Shown here: piece by piece, positions 1 to 5,279 of the stretch | Layout of the letters: each line of letters opens with the position of its first letter | How positions within the stretch are numbered: the stretch's first letter is position 1 | Assembly (NCBI GenBank): GCA_030837935.1 | Contig: JAUQXU010000445.1 | Coordinates: 1 to 5,279 of the forward strand | Length of the DNA: 5,279 bases | DNA from: Candidatus Brocadia sp. | GTDB taxonomy: Bacteria; Planctomycetota; Brocadiia; Brocadiales; Brocadiaceae | Direction: 5' to 3' | Position numbers and translations under genes: made by a program | The notes under the pieces: model-generated | What the model was told of the DNA's origin: nothing | Databases searched by the model: none | What the model saw: the letters and a program-made list of their open reading frames with translations, nothing else

Positions 1-35
1 ACCCTTTCACACAAGAATCCCTTTGTTTTCGCCAT
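1..35 (-). CDS. Possible start of a downstream gene (only 11 codons visible)
   Basis: An ATG at 35-33 opens a frame that reads MAKTKGFLCER and runs off the window without a stop. A purine-rich AGGGT at 45-41 lies five bases before the ATG, a plausible ribosome binding site. The frame begins 25 bases after the stop of the NACHT-type NTPase, on the same strand, as expected for the next gene of an operon. The visible peptide is too short to recognise. It could also be chance. If real, it would be a candidate partner of the shortened NTPase. Confidence 0.25.
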   Translation of the reverse strand, partial: MAKTKGFLCER

Positions 36-60
36 ATTTTACCCTATCTCTCGGTATTAT

Positions 61-1236
61 TCAACGCTCTTCATTACCTATTTCCACCTGCTTTGCCTTA
101 TTCCACTTGGCTTTGGGGTGTTTCCGTTCAAACACTAAATACCTGGCTGCAAGAAACTCAGCATAGGTCTGATGCGCCCATCCCATACGGTTTGGTCCAC
201 GAGATGAAAATAGTCCAGTAGCAAGGGTTTCTCTGATAGCAATCTCAGTTACTTGGAATTGCGTACCATCGGCATCCTCACTTCCACCACATAACTCTTG
301 AATTGTTGTATCTTCATCGGGTACATCTCCACGATTTATACCAGCCCATATAGCGTATCGGTTAGAAAAGACTGTAATGGCTGCAATGCGTGATGCAATA
401 GCTAGACGTTGCTCAATAGTAAAAACCCCAGTGAGCCGTGCATCGCGACGGCCTTCATTGGTTTCTTCACAGAGTAAACGACAACCTTGCAAATACAATT
501 CTGCTTGGGTTGAAGGGAATCGGCCATTCTTAATATAAGTATTTATAAGAAAGCTAAGGGTGACTGGTTTAATAGCTAATGGAACAACTTCTTTTTGGTC
601 AATTTCTTGTAAGAAAATATTGTGGTATAAATTGTTTGTTTTTGCTGCTTCAATGACATCTACTCGACGTAACGGAGTCAATTCATACACTCCCACTGCG
701 TCTTCTCCCCATAGTTGTTTTAATCCATCTTCAAGGCTGTTTGGCCAGTCTGCCGTTCGGCAAGCAATACGAAGATACATGCGACCAACGGGATATTTCT
801 TAAATTCGTCAACTAAAAGTGCTGCAAGGGTATCTATCCGTAACAGACACTCATCCAAACTATCAAGAAAAACGTGGAGACGATGCTTTTCTTTTGCCCA
901 GGAAAGGAAAGTTGTGTTTTCAAAAAGATTACGAATCAATCTATCCTCACTTCTATATGAACGAAGATCCAAACAAAGTATCTGATCGTCCACTTCCTTA
1001 ATCTTGTCATAGATTGCACTTTGAGCTGTTTGTATGGCGTGAGTTTTACCAATTCCTGGCTCACCAAGCAGTACCAAGCATGGAATTGTGGTTATAGACT
1101 CAAACGATTTGACGTCGGGATTATACAGGTGCCCCCACTCTGAATCTGGGTCTGCAAGATATCCACCAGCAGACAGATCGAAGCTACCTGTCCTAGGACA
1201 CCAGAACCGCTTCCAATTGTAAATTTGGTTTGACAT
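61..1236 (-). CDS. NACHT/STAND-type P-loop NTPase, apparently C-terminally truncated
   Basis: The 391-residue protein has a Walker A motif GEPGIGKT (residues 58-65), a Walker B strand LHVFLDSLDE (120-129), a probable sensor-1 arginine in RIACRTADWP (155-164), a proline motif VVPLAIKPVTLSFL (217-230), and WAHQTYAEFLAARYL (353-367), the HxTxxEFLAA signature that usually closes the helical/winged-helix part of NACHT ATPases. No signal peptide or membrane segment is visible. STAND proteins are ATP-driven signalling switches. Several bacterial NACHT proteins are anti-phage sensors, but that role here is inference. Only about 48 residues precede the P-loop, so there is no N-terminal effector domain. 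The protein ends about 24 residues after the closing signature with a lysine/glutamate-rich tail, whereas relatives as I recall them continue for hundreds of residues of sensor repeats. The ATG at 1236 is chosen because the family-like NWKRFWCPRTG follows at once; its ribosome binding site is weak. It may be a truncated gene or a minimal form. Confidence 0.8.
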   Translation of the reverse strand: MSNQIYNWKRFWCPRTGSFDLSAGGYLADPDSEWGHLYNPDVKSFESITTIPCLVLLGEPGIGKTHAIQTAQSAIYDKIKEVDDQILCLDLRSYRSEDRLIRNLFENTTFLSWAKEKHRLHVFLDSLDECLLRIDTLAALLVDEFKKYPVGRMYLRIACRTADWPNSLEDGLKQLWGEDAVGVYELTPLRRVDVIEAAKTNNLYHNIFLQEIDQKEVVPLAIKPVTLSFLINTYIKNGRFPSTQAELYLQGCRLLCEETNEGRRDARLTGVFTIEQRLAIASRIAAITVFSNRYAIWAGINRGDVPDEDTTIQELCGGSEDADGTQFQVTEIAIRETLATGLFSSRGPNRMGWAHQTYAEFLAARYLVFERKHPKAKWNKAKQVEIGNEER

Positions 1237-1255
1237 CTTTAGCCGTATGAAATTA

Positions 1256-1286
1256 TCTATATTTTATTGATATATTTCTCTGCCAA
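1256..1286 (-). promoter_or_regulatory. Weak candidate promoter for the NACHT-type NTPase
   Basis: On the minus strand TTGGCA (1286-1281) matches five of six -35 bases. TATAGA (1261-1256) could be the -10 at a long 19-base spacing. The alternative -10 GATAAT (1257-1252) matches better but lies too far away. It sits inside the end of the peptidase relic, about 20 bases before the NTPase start. AT-rich DNA makes such matches common, so this is tentative. Confidence 0.25.
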
Positions 1287-1520
1287 ATATGCTTGGGGTA
1301 TAAGTTCAGAAACGGTATGCTTAAATTCATTGAGATTCCTTCATAAAAGGATGCTGTAGTGCTGTAATATACCAACTATGATAGCAGAACTTACCTTTAT
1401 TTCCTGGGCACAATTCGTAACTCTATCTCTTGAGATATATTTCTTATAAGGTTTGAAACATTTCAGGATTTCATCTGCTTTCAATATCTTTTCTGCAAAT
1501 TTATTTGCAGCTTCTTCCTC
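1257..1520 (-). pseudogene. Relic of an ImmA/IrrE-family metallopeptidase (HigA-associated type), C-terminal part only
   Basis: An open minus-strand frame with no start codon begins at 1520 with EEEAANKFAEKIL and runs 59 codons through SSAIIVGILQHYSILL to a TGA at 1343-1341. It then continues in the same frame as RNLNEFKHTVSEL until TAG at 1259-1257. This matches the C-terminal pattern I know from ImmA/IrrE peptidases fused to HTH (HigA-like) domains: EEEANRFA, then a helix ending in a GIVVGRLQHDGLIP-like motif, then xNDLK. The alignment HYSILL*RNLNEFK to HDGLIPxSxxNDLK needs no gap, and the TGA falls where an aromatic residue usually stands, so a TGG to TGA change is likely. The HTH domain and the HExxH zinc site are missing: the frame has a TGA at 1523-1521 and the K+ channel gene occupies the sequence before it. 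It cannot be a working peptidase; it marks a lost toxin-antitoxin or phage-type regulator gene. Confidence 0.72.
1493..1510. repeat. Perfect 8-bp palindrome inside the peptidase relic
   Basis: CTGCAAAT (1493-1500) and ATTTGCAG (1503-1510) are exact inverted copies separated by TT. The palindrome lies 16 bases after the K+ channel stop codon, but on the minus strand an A-run, not a T-run, follows it, so it is not a normal intrinsic terminator. It also encodes part of the AANKFAE segment of the relic, so the symmetry may be accidental. Confidence 0.4.
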
Positions 1521-1526
1521 TCACAC

Positions 1527-2357
1527 CTATCCGCTGTTCGCCGATTTTTCTTGCGGATAAGTCATGTCTTTCCCGCAATATGGGCACATGCCTCTTTTTT
1601 CATGCCTTTTTTGAATTTCCTTAGCGAAGCCAGAGGTTAGTATTCCTGCCGGTATTGCAATCGCACCAATCCCTAATATGGCAATGATTGCCCCCAAAAA
1701 CCTTCCCAGTGGAGTTATCGGATAGATGTCGCCGTAGCCAACCGTGGTTAGGGTGGCCACTCCCCACCACATGGCCGCCGGTATGCTGGAGAATGCCTTA
1801 GGTTGGGCTGCGTTTTCAACAAAGTACATGAGGCTTGAAGCGACCACTAACAGGATCAATACTCCAAATACCGTTATGAGCAGTTCTGCCTTTCCTTCTT
1901 TCAGGACATTTCCCAGTGTTCTCAAAGACTCAGAATACCGTCCCATTTTTAAAATACGAAGCAGTCGGAAGAGCCGCAGTGCCCTTATAAACCGCAAATC
2001 GAGAGGAAGGCACATGGGTAAGTAAAATGGTAAAATAGCCATTAAATCCACAAGTGCAAGAGGCGTCACTGAAAACCGGAATCTTCCTTTCATAGTACCA
2101 CGAAATCTCTTATCAGTAGTACAAGTCCACAGGCGCAGAATGTATTCAACTGTAAATACGAACACTGAGAATACTTCGAATGCCCTGAATAAAATCATAT
2201 ATTGCAATGAAAGGCTTTCTACGGTTTCCAAAATGACAGCAAATACGTTAAGGAAAATCAAGGTTATAATGAAGACATGGAATACCCTGACATATACATC
2301 TTCGGTTGACGTCCCATGTAAAACATCAAATATTCTTTTTTTTACCTTTTGAATCAT
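1527..2357 (-). CDS. Voltage-gated potassium channel (six-transmembrane, Kv-like) with CxxC tail
   Basis: This 276-residue inner-membrane protein has the full Kv layout: S1 about residues 25-47, S2 56-78, S3 98-115, and S4 121-140 with basic residues at every third position (R122, R125, R128, R131, R134, K137, R140). S5 is about 157-181, followed by a pore helix, the K+ selectivity filter TTVGYGD (204-210), and S6 217-243 with a PAG hinge (236-238). It should be a tetrameric, voltage-sensing K+ channel; ion selectivity follows from the filter, and gating is inferred from S4. After S6 comes a short charged helix (about 245-256) and then MCPYCGKDM (257-265), a single CxxC knuckle like half a zinc ribbon. 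A strong ribosome binding site AAAGAGGT (2368-2361) supports the ATG at 2357. It stands alone, with a repeat-rich spacer upstream and the peptidase relic six bases past its TAG stop. No promoter is obvious. Confidence 0.93.
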   Translation of the reverse strand: MIQKVKKRIFDVLHGTSTEDVYVRVFHVFIITLIFLNVFAVILETVESLSLQYMILFRAFEVFSVFVFTVEYILRLWTCTTDKRFRGTMKGRFRFSVTPLALVDLMAILPFYLPMCLPLDLRFIRALRLFRLLRILKMGRYSESLRTLGNVLKEGKAELLITVFGVLILLVVASSLMYFVENAAQPKAFSSIPAAMWWGVATLTTVGYGDIYPITPLGRFLGAIIAILGIGAIAIPAGILTSGFAKEIQKRHEKRGMCPYCGKDMTYPQEKSANSG

Positions 2358-2374
2358 TTTACCTCTTTACATGT

Positions 2375-2416
2375 TAACCAAAATTAATTAGGCCTTCGGC
2401 AACTTGTATTTGGTTA
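2375..2416. repeat. 8-bp inverted repeat in the K+ channel leader
   Basis: TAACCAAA (2375-2382) and TTTGGTTA (2409-2416) are exact inverted copies 26 bases apart, with a small GCC-TTC-GGC hairpin (2392-2400) between them. If transcribed with the channel gene, they could fold the leader just before its ribosome binding site. The right arm touches the outer C-run of the next repeat, so both may belong to one element. Confidence 0.4.
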
Positions 2417-2457
2417 CCCCCCTGTGTCCCCCCGTTTACGGGGGGATTATGGGGGGT
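2416..2457. repeat. Nested double hairpin built of C6/G6 runs
   Basis: The outer arms ACCCCCC (2416-2422) and GGGGGGT (2451-2457) pair exactly over 7 bp. The inner arms CCCCCCG (2428-2434) and CGGGGGG (2439-2445) pair exactly over 7 bp around a TTTA loop. Two five-base internal strands, TGTGT and ATTAT, separate the stems symmetrically. This shape resembles the short interspersed palindromic elements found between genes in many bacteria. No T-run follows on either strand, so it is not a typical terminator. Confidence 0.85.
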
Positions 2458-2461
2458 GTTT

Positions 2462-2552
2462 GAAATTCCTATACGTTAAATTAGGCACGGACAAAACAAC
2501 GTTTGTCCGTGCCACCCTGAAACTCGTTTAAATAAAATGGAAATTCCTATAC
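2462..2552 (+). repeat. 13-bp direct repeats flanking a hairpin
   Basis: GAAATTCCTATAC occurs at 2462-2474 and again, exactly, at 2540-2552. The two copies bracket the perfect 12-bp hairpin at 2484-2513 and are followed by similar AT-rich sequence. This is what a duplicated site around an inserted short element could look like, though the copies do not directly touch the hairpin arms. Confidence 0.75.
2484..2513. repeat. Perfect 12-bp inverted repeat (hairpin)
   Basis: GGCACGGACAAA (2484-2495) and TTTGTCCGTGCC (2502-2513) are exact inverted copies around a six-base loop ACAACG. The stem is strong and GC-rich at its base. No T-run follows on either strand, and no gene ends close by, so a terminator role is not well supported. 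A short mobile or interspersed repeat is more likely. Confidence 0.85.
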
Positions 2553-2958
2553 ATATAATTTAATCTGACCTCAGACTGTGTAAAATTTCCTTTCATTGGG
2601 ATAGATGGTACTCATGCACATCATAATGACTTGCAGCCGTATTGGATGGAATTGGAATACTGATTGCAGTGTTGGACTCATGGATTTCTTCTTTTTAAAA
2701 ATCCCTGTAATCCTTGTAAGGTTGGTGTTATTGTTGGTTATAATGGATAGTGCCGCTCGTACAACATATTCTGGCTTAATCTTCTTAGATCGAGCCAGCA
2801 AAAAATAAAAAATCCCTCTAAAACAGAACTATCCAAAAAATTTCCGCCCATGCTTTATCTCTACACTCTATGCAAAGCGAAGTAAATTTCGCGCCACATC
2901 ATGTTGTATACCAAAATTATTTTTTGGAACTTTTTAGACAACTCCAAGCAGGGGGATT

Positions 2959-4488
2959 TTAGGTTTTTGCCGTGGAAGTAGTACTTTCCAGGATGGCACT
3001 TACCAGTCCGGGAATGGTATATTCATTCGCCTTAATGGTAACACGAAGCCCCATTTCCTCGGCGGTTTGTGTGGTAATTGGGCCAATGCTGGCAAACTGG
3101 ACGTGTCCATTCAATGCCGCAATATTTTTCTCACCAATAATTTCCGCAAAATTCCTTACCGTTGAGGAACTGGTGAATGTAACAATATGAATCTCACCGT
3201 TTTTAATTTTATCAACAAGATTGATATTCCTGGGTTGTGCCATAACGGTCTTATAGGCCACCAAATCGGTCACCTTTCCCCCCAATTTTTGAAGTTCCTC
3301 AGGCAAAAAACTTCGGGCAATATCCGCCCTTGGCAACAAGAATTTTTCATTCTTTATAACGGTTACCTTCTTCAATTCCTCTACCACAGACTCGGCGACA
3401 AACTTAGGCGGTCTGCAATCGACTTTTATGTAATATTTTTTAATACCTTCCTCCGTTGCGGGGCCAATGGCGCATACCTTGATGCCTCGCAGATCCCGGA
3501 TATCCCTTCCTAACTCGAACAGGCGTTGAAAGAATGCATCCACGCCGTTAATGCTGGTAAAGACGAGCCAATTATAAGACTGGATGTTGTTTATGGCTTC
3601 ATCAAGGGGTTGAATGGTCTCGGGTTTTGTAATCTCAATGGTGGGAAATTCAATGACCTGTGCGCCGTGCTCGTATAACTGATCTGCAAACTCACTGGCC
3701 TGCTCCCTCGACCGTGTTACGACGATCGTCTTCCCAAATAATGGTTTGGTCTCAAACCAGTTGAGTTGATCCCGGAGTTTTACCACTTCACCAACAATTG
3801 TGATCGCCGGCGGTTTTATATCTTTGGCCTTTTGTACAATCGTATCCAGCGTCCCGGTCACCGTCCTTTGCTGCGGCGTGGTCCCCCACCGGATCACTGC
3901 CACAGGGGTATCTTTGGAACGGCCGTGTTTCATGAGCTGCCCGGTAATGTAAGGGAGATTCTTGATCCCCATATAAAAGGCAAGCGTACCAATACCGGTA
4001 CTGATCTTTGCCCAATCAATGGAGCTTGCGTCTTTTGTGGGGTCTTCGTGTCCGGTAATCAATCCAAAGGTAGAGGTAAAGTCACGATGGGTAACAGGAA
4101 TACCGGCATAATTTGGGGTTGCAATGGCTGCGGTAATGCCGGGGACTACCTCAAAAGGTACATGGTTTTCGCGGAGCACCAATGCCTCCTCCCCGCCACG
4201 CCCAAAGACGTACGGGTCGCCTCCCTTTAACCGGGTTACGACTTTGTCTTCCAATGCCTTTTTCACAAGAAGCTGGTTAATCTCTTCCTGTTCCAACGTA
4301 TGAGCGCCTCCCTGTTTACCGACATAGATAAATTCTGCATTGGGCCTGGCAACTTTGAGGAGGTCAACATTTACCAGATAATCGTAAATGAGTACATCTG
4401 CTTTTTTAATACATTCCAGGCCTTTTACGGTAATAAGTCCTGGATCTCCCGGGCCCGCACCCACAAGATATACCATGCTGCATTTCAT
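2959..4488 (-). CDS. cobA-hemD: CobA-HemD fusion: uroporphyrinogen-III C-methyltransferase and uroporphyrinogen-III synthase
   Basis: This 509-residue bifunctional cytoplasmic enzyme carries two successive tetrapyrrole steps. Residues 1-245 are the SAM-dependent methyltransferase: VGAGPGDPGLITVKG (9-23), VTRLKGGDPYVFGRGGEEA (84-102), and VVPGITAAIATPNYAGIPVT (114-133). It methylates uroporphyrinogen III at C2 and C7 to precorrin-2, the entry to siroheme and corrinoids. Residues about 250-500 are HemD, which closes hydroxymethylbilane with inversion of ring D: GKTIVVTRSREQA (252-264), LVFTSINGVDAFF (308-320), AIGPATEEGI (340-349), LLPRADIARSFLPEEL (384-399), VTFTSSSTVRNF (436-447), and FASIGP (465-470). 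Both halves are intact and of normal length. AAAGGT (4503-4498), nine bases before the ATG at 4488, favours that start over the ATG four codons later. The fusion order is common in several anaerobic lineages. A promoter and palindrome precede it. Confidence 0.96.
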   Translation of the reverse strand: MKCSMVYLVGAGPGDPGLITVKGLECIKKADVLIYDYLVNVDLLKVARPNAEFIYVGKQGGAHTLEQEEINQLLVKKALEDKVVTRLKGGDPYVFGRGGEEALVLRENHVPFEVVPGITAAIATPNYAGIPVTHRDFTSTFGLITGHEDPTKDASSIDWAKISTGIGTLAFYMGIKNLPYITGQLMKHGRSKDTPVAVIRWGTTPQQRTVTGTLDTIVQKAKDIKPPAITIVGEVVKLRDQLNWFETKPLFGKTIVVTRSREQASEFADQLYEHGAQVIEFPTIEITKPETIQPLDEAINNIQSYNWLVFTSINGVDAFFQRLFELGRDIRDLRGIKVCAIGPATEEGIKKYYIKVDCRPPKFVAESVVEELKKVTVIKNEKFLLPRADIARSFLPEELQKLGGKVTDLVAYKTVMAQPRNINLVDKIKNGEIHIVTFTSSSTVRNFAEIIGEKNIAALNGHVQFASIGPITTQTAEEMGLRVTIKANEYTIPGLVSAILESTTSTAKT

Positions 4489-4507
4489 GAAAATAAGACC
4501 TTTCGTA

Positions 4508-4535
4508 AGTATTTTTAATGCAAATTAAAAATACT
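4508..4535 (-). promoter_or_regulatory. Perfect 12-bp AT-rich palindrome in the cobA-hemD promoter/leader
   Basis: AGTATTTTTAAT (4508-4519) and ATTAAAAATACT (4524-4535) are exact inverted copies around GCAA. On the minus strand the palindrome begins at the base after the proposed -10 box and covers the expected transcription start near 4529, ending about 20 bases before the start codon. That place suits a repressor site. It could instead form a hairpin in the 5' leader. It lacks a following T-run, so it is not a clear terminator of the HEAT-repeat gene. Confidence 0.55.
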
Positions 4536-4564
4536 ATAATATTGAAAATTTAGGCATTAATCAA
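4536..4564 (-). promoter_or_regulatory. Sigma70-like promoter for cobA-hemD
   Basis: On the minus strand TTGATT (4564-4559, four of six -35 bases) and TATTAT (4541-4536, five of six -10 bases) are 17 bases apart, the ideal spacing. The -35 lies just after the stop codon of the HEAT-repeat gene, and the predicted start of transcription is about 40 bases before the cobA-hemD ATG. This suggests cobA-hemD can be transcribed independently of its upstream neighbour. Confidence 0.55.
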
Positions 4565-4571
4565 CCATGTT

Positions 4572-5279
4572 TTATGGTTTTTGTCTAGTCTCTGTATAAT
4601 AGGCCATTTTTTCTTTATTTGACACAATTCTTTCGATGGCCTCAGCCGCATTTTCTCTGACATCGGCATTTTCGTTGTTAACCAGTTGCCGGAGTGCAGC
4701 AAGTGCTTTTGGACTACCAATCCTGCCCAATGCCCAAGCCGCAGAACTCACCACAACGGGTTCTTTATCCTTCAGCGCCCATATAAGTGAAGTAACGGCG
4801 CTTTCATTACCAATCCACCCAAGGGTTTGCGCAGCGCGTTCTCTCGTATATGCATTAATTTCACGCAACGAACTGATCAATGCCTTCACTGCAGGAGTGC
4901 CGATCTTTACCAACGCCCACCCTGCCCTGCGCCTCGTTCCTTCCTCTTTGTCATTTAAGGCACGGATCAGCAGGGGGATAGATTTTGGGCCAATTGCAGT
5001 GAGTGCCCATGCGGCTTTTGTACGCGTCCATCCGGCATCTTCTCCGGCATCAGCAACCAGGATTTTGGCAAGGGCATTCATAGCCGTATCGCCACCGATG
5101 TTACCCAGCGCCTCCACACAGCCGCTTTTGACATACCAGCTTTTTTCTTTCGTGAGCACATTCACCAGCGTGAAAACAGCACCCCGGTCTCCAAGTGTAC
5201 CTAATGTCATTGCAATGTCATATTTAACACCCAGATCGGCTTCGGTCTTGAGCGCTTCCATAAGCGCTGGAACTGACTG
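4572..5279 (-). CDS. HEAT-repeat (PBS-lyase-type) protein, 5' end outside the window
   Basis: The frame is open to the window edge: six codons (QSVPAL) precede the first visible ATG at 5261, and PALMEALK is a repeat helix, so that ATG is internal and the true start lies further right. The 235 visible residues are six helical repeats of about 30 residues plus a final half repeat, each with the AAWALGRIG-type second helix: VKYDIAMTLGTLG, VKSGCVEALGNIG, TKAAWALTAIG, RRRAGWALVKIG, RERAAQTLGWIG, SSAAWALGRIG, then VRENAAEAIERI. The protein ends in a charged tail (KEKMAYYTETRQKP). Such solenoids bind other proteins; some relatives attach or remove bilins, but nothing here shows an enzyme site. Its place before a tetrapyrrole gene is suggestive only, since an independent promoter lies between them. 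Confidence 0.88.
   Translation of the reverse strand, partial: QSVPALMEALKTEADLGVKYDIAMTLGTLGDRGAVFTLVNVLTKEKSWYVKSGCVEALGNIGGDTAMNALAKILVADAGEDAGWTRTKAAWALTAIGPKSIPLLIRALNDKEEGTRRRAGWALVKIGTPAVKALISSLREINAYTRERAAQTLGWIGNESAVTSLIWALKDKEPVVVSSAAWALGRIGSPKALAALRQLVNNENADVRENAAEAIERIVSNKEKMAYYTETRQKP

Larger units (their letters stand above)
2358..2958. other. 601-base stretch without a convincing gene
   Basis: This spacer separates cobA-hemD from the K+ channel. It contains the channel's ribosome binding site, a set of inverted and direct repeats between 2375 and 2552 (listed separately), and a mixed region 2559-2815 with only short frames in unrelated directions. Two weak hairpins lie nearer cobA-hemD: CCAAAA/TTTTGG (2911-2916 with 2922-2927) and GCGAA/TTCGC (2877-2881 with 2888-2892). 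Neither has a T-run on the minus strand, so no clear terminator for cobA-hemD can be named. No tRNA, CRISPR or riboswitch pattern was seen. Confidence 0.7.

Noticed and set aside
1..12. Minus-strand GTGTG at the window edge resembling the 5' end of a group II intron
   Set aside because: Five bases are far too common by chance, no intron body is visible, and the NTPase frame has already stopped 50 bases earlier.
560..985. Plus-strand 141-codon frame opposite the NTPase
   Set aside because: It is the antisense shadow of the NACHT core; the serine/arginine-rich translation is typical of a reversed frame.
1424..1437. TATCTC/GAGATA 6-bp palindrome
   Set aside because: Short AT-rich symmetry within the relic's coding sequence, with no gene start nearby.
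2571..2801. Minus-strand 76-codon frame
   Set aside because: It begins with TTG rather than ATG, has no ribosome binding site before it, and shows no recognisable motif.
2605..2808. Plus-strand 67-codon frame with a hydrophobic stretch (FFFLKIPVILVRLVLLLVIM)
   Set aside because: It has a possible GGGA a few bases before the ATG and could encode one membrane helix, but the composition simply reflects T-rich DNA, there is no family resemblance, and an opposite-strand frame covers the same bases. A real small membrane protein cannot be fully excluded.
3766..4230. Plus-strand 154-codon frame
   Set aside because: It is fully antisense to the well-supported methyltransferase half of CobA-HemD and has no protein-like motif.
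4489..4571. Cobalamin riboswitch before cobA-hemD
   Set aside because: The gap is only 83 bases, too short for a B12 riboswitch, and none of its conserved box sequence is seen.
4563..4579. AACCAT/ATGGTT hairpin at the end of the HEAT-repeat gene as terminator
   Set aside because: The stem is only 6 bp and the T-run follows it on the plus strand, whereas the gene is on the minus strand; it also overlaps the stop codon and the cobA-hemD -35 box.

Overview
This window holds four long genes and one gene remnant, all on the minus strand, plus a 600-base gene-free stretch rich in inverted repeats. The sequence does not fix the taxon. A CobA-HemD fusion next to a HEAT-repeat protein, moderate G+C with AT-rich spacers, and intergenic G/C-run hairpins would suit an environmental anaerobe such as a Brocadiales-type (anammox) planctomycete or a deltaproteobacterium. 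That is an impression from gene style, not a phylogenetic result.

Reading in the direction of transcription (right to left): 5279-4572 is the 3' part of a HEAT-repeat protein that enters from outside the window. After 83 bases comes a CobA-HemD fusion (4488-2959) that makes uroporphyrinogen III and methylates it to precorrin-2, for siroheme and corrinoid synthesis. The gap between the two carries a good sigma70-like promoter with a perfect 12-bp AT-rich palindrome directly after its -10 box, so cobA-hemD probably has its own, possibly controlled, promoter. From 2958 to 2358 there is no convincing gene. This stretch holds a nested C/G-run hairpin, a perfect 12-bp hairpin flanked by 13-bp direct repeats, and a possible small coding remnant.

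Next is a six-segment voltage-gated K+ channel (2357-1527) with a complete S4 charge ladder, a TVGYGD filter and an added CPYC metal-binding-like tail. Six bases beyond its stop codon starts an unannotated relic (1520-1257): the C-terminal end of an ImmA/IrrE (HigA-associated) metallopeptidase that has lost its catalytic part and carries an internal TGA. Then comes a short NACHT/STAND-type P-loop NTPase (1236-61). It has the nucleotide-binding core and the conserved end of that core, but no effector domain in front and no sensor repeats behind. A possible next gene starts at 35 and leaves the window.

The right half looks like core metabolism. The left half looks like an accessory segment, possibly a worn defence or toxin-antitoxin island, in which a decapitated peptidase gene and a C-terminally cut NTPase lie side by side. 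The most interesting points are the peptidase relic, the minimal NACHT protein with a possible coupled partner, and the palindrome in the cobA-hemD promoter. No complete new system can be demonstrated from this window alone.
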